Source: Phytophthora quininea (taxonomy: Eukaryota; Oomycota; Peronosporomycetes; Peronosporales; Peronosporaceae). From it: 64,000 nt of DNA. Positions 58,060-64,000 of this stretch are shown here, in pieces. Each line of letters opens with the position of its first letter. The first letter of the stretch is position 1. The notes below the pieces were generated by a model. That model had not been told where the DNA came from, searched no databases, and worked only from the letters and a program-made list of their open reading frames with translations. The position numbers and the translations under genes are program-made. The stretch covers positions 1 through 64,000 of the forward strand of contig JAAVTG010000128.1 of assembly GCA_011947345.1 (NCBI GenBank), written 5' to 3'.

Positions 58060-59021
58060 GACTCGGCGACGATACCGTCAGCGTCTTCGGCGACAACATG
58101 CGCCAAGACCGGAGCGGGAGCGCGGCACACAGCCGCGCGATGTCCAAGCTTGCGACAGCGGAAGCACCGCATGGGCCGAGTGCCTCGACTAGGGCCCGCC
58201 AGAGGCGGTCGGGTGGACGACGTTGGCGCCGGACCGGATCGTCGGCGCCCGTGGTAATCCTGAATGGCGTCAAGCTCCATGGGCTCAGGCTCCGTGACGG
58301 AAGGGGTAGCGAGGGAGAACGCCTCGGAAGCGGACACGCTGTAATCTTCACGTAGTGCTGTCTCGAAGGCTTCTTCAAGGGACCCTGGCGTCTTCCTGGT
58401 CAGGTAGAAACGCTGGTAGCCAGCGTTCATACCAGAGATGAAGACATGGACTTGAGTCGCCATGTCCACCGGATTCGTCGTGATGCACGACACCAGGTGT
58501 CGTGCCCGCTGAATGTATTCGAGCATGGACAGCCGTCCCTGCTTGAGTGACAGAAAAGCCGAGCGTTGGACACGCTCGTCTTGAGGGGGCTCGAAGGCCA
58601 GGCGGAGGTCTGCCTTGAGCGACTCCATCGTCGAGAAGCAGGAGGAGTCGGCGACAAGTTTGCCGAGCGCCCATTCCTTGGCCTTCCCCGTCAACCTGGA
58701 CAATAGGAACCGGGTACGAGCAAACTCGGTAGACAACTGCCGAGCTTCGATCGCGATGTCGATCTCACAGAACCAGCGATTCAGCTGGAGGCGAGCGTTG
58801 CCGTCACCACTGTAGGTGGAGACATCGAGCTTCACGATGTCGTTCTTGTTCTTGGTCGGCGTGGGAGTCGTCGCACGCTGACGCAGGTCAGCGAGCTCAC
58901 GCGCCATGAACTCATGAGCAGCCAGGCGTTGGGCAGTCTCCGTTCCAGCAGTCAGCAACGTCTTGATGACTCCTTCTCCGGAGACCGCAGCGAGGCGGTG
59001 TAGCGCCTCCCACTCAAACAC
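57975..59021 (-). CDS. Retrotransposon gag with CCHC zinc knuckle
   Basis: 348 residues open, starting MFEWEALHRLAAVSGEG. The capsid-like helices include LQLNRWFCEIDIAIEARQL and LSRLTGKAKEWALGKL. The zinc knuckle is CFRCRKLGHRAAVC. Gag packages the RNA in virus-like particles. The frame passes beyond the knuckle into a short non-homologous end; the pol frame is entered at or before a run of five A (58055-58059 on the plus strand as T). Confidence 0.9.
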   Translation of the reverse strand: MFEWEALHRLAAVSGEGVIKTLLTAGTETAQRLAAHEFMARELADLRQRATTPTPTKNKNDIVKLDVSTYSGDGNARLQLNRWFCEIDIAIEARQLSTEFARTRFLLSRLTGKAKEWALGKLVADSSCFSTMESLKADLRLAFEPPQDERVQRSAFLSLKQGRLSMLEYIQRARHLVSCITTNPVDMATQVHVFISGMNAGYQRFYLTRKTPGSLEEAFETALREDYSVSASEAFSLATPSVTEPEPMELDAIQDYHGRRRSGPAPTSSTRPPLAGPSRGTRPMRCFRCRKLGHRAAVCRAPAPVLAHVVAEDADGIVAESKMATTSRRGAPYWSWKERRLSGGRASS

Positions 59022-59118
59022 GGATAAGTGGGGAAGCTGGCGTGCTCAAGGGCACCAGCCCCTTCGTTGAAATTGGAAGCGTCGTTCACGTTCATGGTCG
59101 TGTGGGCGGACTACGAAG

Positions 59119-59126
59119 TGCTACCA
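59119..59126 (-). other. Primer-binding site
   Basis: Minus strand reads TGGTAGCA two bases after the 5' LTR. It is complementary to the 3' end (TGCTACCA) of eukaryotic initiator methionine tRNA, the usual primer of Ty3/gypsy elements. The match to that tRNA appears to end after eight bases. Confidence 0.65.
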
Positions 59127-59128
59127 GA

Positions 59129-59276
59129 TGTAACGGGGCGGTGCTTGTGGGGAATTTAACTCTGGCTATTCAATCTGTGTGGCGCCCGACTTCGGGCGCC
59201 GTGAGCCAACAAAACTAAGAGCTAATCTAATTGGTCGCCGTGGCGCACGGCGACCGTGTGACGGTACCCCGTCACA
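59129..59276 (-). repeat. Long terminal repeat (5' LTR of the element)
   Basis: 148 bp, identical by eye to 52442-52589. Confidence 0.95.
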
Positions 59277-59281
59277 GCGAA
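59277..59281. repeat. Target-site duplication, right copy
   Basis: GCGAA, identical to 52437-52441. Joining the flanks over one copy keeps the ankyrin frame (QHGA then KIDQTDYDKWTPLMRAA). Confidence 0.9.
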
Positions 59282-61024
59282 GATCGACCAAACCGATTAT
59301 GACAAATGGACTCCGTTGATGAGAGCCGCTGCGCGGGTCATTTGGACGTGGTCGAGTTACTGAAACTAGGAGCTGAAATTGACAAGCAACAACCCAACGG
59401 AGCAACCGCTCTCATTGTTGCGTGCGAGCACGGCCAATATGAGGTAGCGATGGCTCTCGTACACGACGAAGCTGACATCGAGCATATAGACAACGACGGC
59501 TACACGCCGTTGATCCCTGCAGCCCAGCTCGGTTTCTCCGATATCGTCCAATTTCTTATCAATCAAGGCGCTCAAATTGATACACGTCTGCCGAGCAGAA
59601 GCACGGCACTGGTAACTGCCATTTGGCACGAGCGCTTGGAGGTGGTTCGAATCCTCTTGGATGATGGAGCAGATATCAATCTGTGCGGAGACTACATGAA
59701 TTGGCCGCCGTTGACGGTGGCATATTTTAGTGGGTACCCAGATTTTGTTCAGTTGATCTACGAACGAGTTGAGCCGAAGATGGAAGAGCCTGCTCAAGAA
59801 CTTGGTGGGTTAGTGCAAGATGTGTCAGCGGACCATTCATCGGAGAGTATTCCGACGGGAATTGACCAAAAGAATCGAAGTGGGGACACGGCACTACGGA
59901 TCGCATGCGAGCAAGGCAAACTGAAACTTGTCGAGTCTCTTTTAAAGAGCACAGAGGCGGTAAACATGACGGATAGTCGAGGTTGGACGCCGCTTTTACT
60001 GCGGTCGTTGCTGGCCATACCGATATCATCAAGTTACTAGTCCAAAAGGAGCGGATGTGAACTATCAACTGCCAAAAGGCGTGGCTTCATTGCAGCTTGC
60101 GAGTACGCGAGGAGAACTCGCCGACGTTCGCATTTTGCTGGACGGTGGTGCTCGTATCGATCAGAAAGATGACACTGGCGACACTCCGCTAATGGTGGCG
60201 GCTGTGGGTGGCAGTGAGTCTGTAGTCCGTTTTTTTGTGGAGAGAGGTGCGTCGGTGGATTTGACGAACAATTCTAGTTGCACGGCACTCATGGCTGCTG
60301 CATTACACGGCCATCTTGGCATCGTCTCGCTGTTGTTAGCAAGCGGGGTCAGCATTGATAAACAAGGAGGAGGAGGAGGTACAGCCTTGCAACTTGCGTG
60401 TATACATGGGAGGTTTTCTGTTGTCAGAGAACTTCTAGACCATGGCGCTAGCGTCGAAATGCAAGACGACGACGGAAATGACGCTCTAGCGATTGTTGCT
60501 GACGGTGGATACACGACACTGGCGCAACTTCTGTTGGCAAGGGGGCTTCGGCTGCCTGGAAGACACTCATATTAGCGTCCAAAGGTAGCCATGTCGATGT
60601 AGTGGAGCTTCTACTTGAGCATGGCGCAAACACCAACGAGCAAGGAATCGAAGGGGGCGCAGCTCTGTTGGTTGCCTGCCAAAATCAACAAGAAAACGTT
60701 GCACGAGCGTTGCTTGAGCATGGCGCCGAAGTGGATGTGATGGACGACGAAGGCGACACCCCACTCCTTTGGGGCTCTCAAAACGGTCAGCTTGCTGTCG
60801 CCCAACTGCTTGTGGGCCACGGCGCGTCAGTGAATTTAGCCAACAAGGCAGGCTGGACGCCAGTGATGGCAGCTATTCCCGACAATCACGTTGATGTGGT
60901 AAAGTTTTCGCTGGAGAAAGGAGCGAGAGCAGATATCAATGGCCCTGACGGAGCCACTGCTTTGGCTATTGCCTTGGCACGCAAGCGCTCCGTCATGGCG
61001 AAGCTCCTCGATTGTTGCACCTAA
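59277..61024 (+). pseudogene. Ankyrin gene D, 3' part, downstream of the retrotransposon
   Basis: The ankyrin frame resumes right after the target duplication (KIDQTDYDKWTPLMRAA) and continues with about 14 repeats to the stop at 61022-61024. The first 700 bp (59330-60040) are highly similar to 42382-43137 of gene A, including the non-ankyrin hinge (VQLIYERVEPKMEEPAQELG). Shifts near 59335, 60000, 60043 and 60545 are at homopolymers. Detached from its promoter and start codon by 6.8 kb of antisense transposon, it is unlikely to be made as part of the full protein. Confidence 0.82.
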
Positions 61025-61562
61025 ACAATATTTGTTCTTTCGCAGTGGGAGTTTTATTTCGGCCTGTATACAGTCATGGGGTCCTGCTCCCGGCCAGCCG
61101 CTCTTTTGTCAAGCTTTTCCAAGTAAGTGTGGTAGTACTTGCTCTCCGCCGGGGACCATTTTTGAGATCGGCATCGGTGTACTTGTGTCCTCTCCGTGTC
61201 AGGGTCTTTAGCACGTACGCGGGACTCCTGCCCTATTGAATCCACGCATGTGCTCTCGCCGAGATTCCTTTGGTGATCGTCGACGGGAGGAAGTACTCGG
61301 AATGCTCCCACGAGTACAATTTTATCGTCAAACCTGGCCGCATACCGCAGATACCCGCGACTTGGTTCAGCCCCAATGCCATCCAGACATCGTACGTGGT
61401 GGTGCCTTGTTTAAGCCATTTAGCCAGTCGATACTCTCTGGGGCTTCTTCTCCTGCAGCATTGCGTTCAGAGCAACACATGGTAAATATTTGATGATTAA
61501 TAACCTCTAATAAGAATAACTGCAATTCTGAATAGGAATGATTCACCAAAATTTGGAACCGT
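61025..61562. other. Intergenic region, nothing recognised
   Basis: About 540 bp. Short open frames on both strands lack recognisable features. It contains the promoter and 5' UTR of the next gene. Confidence 0.4.
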
Positions 61563-62933
61563 ATGAAAGCTCCGACGAAGACCCGGAAGACGCGCTACTG
61601 CTTCCGCCAGGGCGACGACCTGGCGCTGATGCAGACGGCGCTGGCGCACCCGGATGCGGCCAGCTCCACCGGGAAGAAACGTATGGCCGCATGGGACGCC
61701 ATTACCGCCGTCTTGAACGAGCGAGGCATCTTGGCCGCCACGCCATCGCTAGTTTGTCGCGTGCAGCGGCTAATGGACAAACTCAACGAGAAAGTCACAC
61801 AGGGAAAACAAACTGAAAGTATGGCATTAAATATTTATTTATATAAAAACTTAAAGAAAATATGTACTAACGCGTCCTGTCCAGGTTTCACTGAAGTGGA
61901 GCGTCTTCTTGTGCAATTTGAACAACTGAAGAAGTCTGGTGGACAAAATCTGCCGTCTGGTACTGCTTCATTGGAAGCTGGGCCCAATTCTGAGCCGGAG
62001 GATGAAGTCAATGTCGACAGGACGGAGGAACTTGCAGAGCCCCTGCCCTCGTCAAGACGATCTTTAATGTCGCCGGCAACGACGCCAGTCGAGAATTCTA
62101 CGAATGGGCAAATAAATCGAAAGAATAAGTTCGCATTTCGAGAGGAGCACGACGTCTTGTTGCTGAAGGAGGTGCTGGCATACCAAAACTATGTGGTAGA
62201 CTCAACTGGGCAGCAGCGGATCAACTGGACCAAGGTCACTGCGTCAATGAACAGCAACGGTGTGTATGCACAGATACACTCCCTGCAGACGCATTTGCTG
62301 TTAATGGTGGGGGCATACCGCAGTCGAGTGAGCACCCTCGATAAAAGCCATTTGTCAGAGAAAGATTCGCTGTTACAAACGTACTGCCTGCAACTGGATC
62401 AAGAAACGCAGGCCACTGAGAACCGAGAGAGCACGTTCGGACAGCGTACAGCTTCTTCAGCGACCACAATCATTACTGAAATGCCAGAAACGCTAAGGAA
62501 TGAGGACCTCCTTGAAGTTGAGGGAGATCGTGCCACCCACCAGGTTGTGAACCAGTCCACAGTTGTCGAATATCCCAGACGCAGCGTCCAAAGTGCAGAC
62601 CAGTTAACTCTGGAGCAAGTTCAGTTACAGACTCGGGAACAAGAGCAGCATCAGGCAACGACGATCGCAACTGGGACGGCTGAACCCGGTGAACCTGCCG
62701 CAAAGAAACAGAAGACAACTCTCGAGGACATTTTTCGGCGCTTTGTCAGCGATCAAAACGAACTTCGGAAGGAGGAGCTGGCGTATAAGAAAGCTAGCTT
62801 CACGGCGCAGCAAGATCTGCAGCGACAAACCCTGGCTCTTCAAAGGCAAGCGTTGGAGGTGCAAGACAAAGCACTAGAACTGCAAAACAAGTTGATGGTG
62901 CTCATGGAGAAGGTGGTCGACAAGATCAAGTAA
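61563..62933 (+). CDS. Nuclear-type protein with two Myb/SANT-like modules and a C-terminal coiled coil
   Basis: The start MKAPTKTRKTRYCF is at 61563. Two related modules can be aligned: TRYCFRQGDDLALMQTALAH (about residues 10-75) and NKFAFREEHDVLLLKEVLAY (about 185-255 before splicing). Both have the aromatic and acidic pattern and helix spacing of Myb/SANT-like DNA-binding domains. A Gln/Thr-rich middle is followed by a nuclear-localisation-like PAAKKQK and a long Gln/Leu coiled coil (LQRQTLALQRQALEVQDKAL). A 66-bp intron at 61819-61884 is in frame, so the unspliced frame also reads through. Spliced length is 434. It probably binds DNA as a dimer. A link to domesticated transposon proteins is possible but untested. 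Confidence 0.65.
   Translation: MKAPTKTRKTRYCFRQGDDLALMQTALAHPDAASSTGKKRMAAWDAITAVLNERGILAATPSLVCRVQRLMDKLNEKVTQGKQTESMALNIYLYKNLKKICTNASCPGFTEVERLLVQFEQLKKSGGQNLPSGTASLEAGPNSEPEDEVNVDRTEELAEPLPSSRRSLMSPATTPVENSTNGQINRKNKFAFREEHDVLLLKEVLAYQNYVVDSTGQQRINWTKVTASMNSNGVYAQIHSLQTHLLLMVGAYRSRVSTLDKSHLSEKDSLLQTYCLQLDQETQATENRESTFGQRTASSATTIITEMPETLRNEDLLEVEGDRATHQVVNQSTVVEYPRRSVQSADQLTLEQVQLQTREQEQHQATTIATGTAEPGEPAAKKQKTTLEDIFRRFVSDQNELRKEELAYKKASFTAQQDLQRQTLALQRQALEVQDKALELQNKLMVLMEKVVDKIK
61819..61884 (+). other. In-frame intron of the Myb/SANT-like gene
   Basis: 66 bp, GTATGG at the 5' end, a perfect TACTAAC branch site at 61864-61870 and CTGTCCAG at the 3' end. It is AT-rich compared with the exons. 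Removal joins KQTE to SFTEVERLL. Because 66 is a multiple of three, retention would insert 22 residues without a stop. Confidence 0.8.
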
Positions 62934-64000
62934 GGTGACAACGAAATCAAGTCGGCGTCCGTGGTCAGTGCTCTTTGTGATCGCGGTAATTATTTATTGA
63001 GGTACGGGGAAATATTCATTGTCGAATCCAGTGGCGATTTCACTCGGAGGCATGGAAAGCGCTTATTCTAGCCGACGGCGGTGCTGGATTCATCTTTGAG
63101 TACGAAAACGTTAACTTCCGATGACAACGAGGCTCTCCAATTCTCGACTATCCTTCCAAATTTTAGATCTACCGAGCAAATCCCTAGGCAGTTCTGGCAA
63201 GATGCATTCCGCGAATCGATACAGATTACCATCGCGGCAGATTACATTGTGTGGCGACGTGGGACAGCCAAGGGACAATTTTTTCCGACGCTGACGAGTT
63301 TGGTCTAGCGTGTTAACACTTTGGAGTTCTGCTGCTGGCAGTTTGCCGTATCTGCTTTGATGACACTTGCACTATGAAATTCAAGCGTCTGAATCCGAGC
63401 ATGTTAAGCAAACCGTTGGTTTTCGTTCTCACGCAAGCTGCAAGAAGATCGCGAGCGCTTGGACAGCTGTTCCTGACTTGACTTCCGACCTCAGTTTGCG
63501 CCGTCGATTTGAGCATCAAGCTGTCACCGAGGTTTAGGTAAAAGCTGGAATGACGAACATCCTGGGCTGTGCTCAAAAGAACCGAAATTTTGGCAGCATT
63601 GCGCTGGGGAGCTGCGATTTCACTGTGCGACACCTGAAGCAGGTATACTGGCAGCAAAAGGCATTCTTTGTGTGTGTGGTTGACGCTGCTTCGCAGTTTC
63701 ACTGTCCACAGTCTGGAACGTGATTTTGAGTCCTTGTTCAGCCAGCCAAGCCGGCTACAACGTCCACCTTCTCAGTCATCTTCTGAAAAATGCAAGAGCG
63801 TGTCGTGCAGCCTGCTCAGGCACAACGCCAACATTTTTGTCAAAGCAGAAATTTTCGTTCGAGCCGTACATCTTTTCGAGTTACGGCTCTCACGTTTGTA
63901 ATCGTCGGCAGCATCTGTTTTGGCGACTTCAGACTGAACTACACGACCGTCGGGAGCGAAAATGACGACTTGGAAATAGTTTAGCCGCGGCCTGCGGCTA
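62934..64000. other. No supported gene; mixed short open frames
   Basis: About 1.07 kb. Frames at 63081-63308 (plus) and 63313-63702 (minus) look partly protein-like but show no domain, and they are not linked to each other. The last 19 bases (TAGCCGCGGCCTGCGGCTA) are nearly palindromic and might be the start of a repeat beyond the edge. Confidence 0.35.

Larger units (their letters stand above)
52442..59276 (-). mobile_element. Complete Ty3/gypsy LTR retrotransposon with chromodomain
   Basis: A 6835-bp element lies on the minus strand. It has 148-bp LTRs at both ends (TGTGACGGGG...CCCCGTTACA in element orientation), identical by eye over all 148 positions, flanked by the duplication GCGAA. 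Internal order is gag with zinc knuckle, protease, reverse transcriptase, RNase H, integrase and a C-terminal chromodomain, which is the Ty3/gypsy order. It inserted in antisense orientation within ankyrin gene D. Identical LTRs mean a very recent insertion. The few frame breaks in gag-pol are at homopolymers. Confidence 0.95.

Noticed and set aside
61054..61311. 85-codon minus-strand frame with charged residues
   Set aside because: Too short, no recognisable feature, and it overlaps other open frames on the plus strand.
63313..63702. 129-codon minus-strand open frame near the right edge
   Set aside because: It has partly protein-like composition but no domain; it may be a fragment of a repeat, and I cannot support it as a gene.
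1..64000. CRISPR arrays, rRNA and tRNA genes
   Set aside because: No regularly spaced short repeats with unique spacers, no rRNA segments and no cloverleaf sequence were recognised. The tandem repeats found are coding. A tRNA search program was not available.

Overview
This window looks like oomycete nuclear DNA, most likely Phytophthora or a close Peronosporales relative. The evidence is: densely packed genes on both strands, short introns (60-87 bp, GT-AG, with CTAAC or CTGAC branch-point-like sites), matches to the oomycete initiator element (GCTCATT...), secreted GH17 glucanases in tandem, giant ankyrin-repeat genes, and a Ty3/gypsy element with a chromodomain. There is no bacterial or viral signature. 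Species cannot be decided from this sequence alone.

Layout. 1-1070: SART3-like splicing factor (minus, running off the left edge), head-to-head with an unknown acidic coiled-coil protein (1167-2544). 2703-4901: a secreted or surface protein with 22-residue tandem repeats and one membrane anchor. 6319-9793: two convergent genes encoding seven membrane segments fused to a class III nucleotidyl-cyclase homology domain. 10450-14791: an OSCA/TMEM63-type channel. 14887-16540: a small unknown protein and a dysbindin-like BLOC-1 subunit. 17225-17894: a broken unknown gene. 18242-20043: third 7TM-cyclase. 20247-21341: a disordered protein. 21745-23502: a GC-rich block bounded by about 210-bp inverted repeats. 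24303-31174: 7TM-cyclases four to six in direct tandem. 31417-38719: four tandem secreted GH17 beta-1,3-glucanases. 39932-61024: four ankyrin genes in alternating orientation; the last is split by a complete LTR retrotransposon (52442-59276, identical 148-bp LTRs, GCGAA target duplication). 61563-62933: a two-module Myb/SANT-like nuclear protein. The last kilobase has no supported gene.

The most interesting content is the six-member 7TM-cyclase family. Each protein starts with M-x-W, crosses the membrane seven times, and ends in a domain resembling the catalytic domain of kinetoplastid receptor adenylyl cyclases. All six keep both metal-binding aspartates. All six have replaced the purine-recognition Lys/Asp pair and the transition-state Asn/Arg pair. 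This pattern looks like a C1-type half-cyclase, or a cyclase fold with a changed chemistry.

A technical feature affects the whole window. Most genes are broken by single-base frameshifts at short homopolymers, and adding one base usually restores a co-linear family member with a length divisible by three. I read these as homopolymer contraction errors in the assembly, not gene decay, and annotate one gene across each set of fragments. The fourth ankyrin gene is the exception: it also has an in-frame nonsense codon and the transposon insertion.
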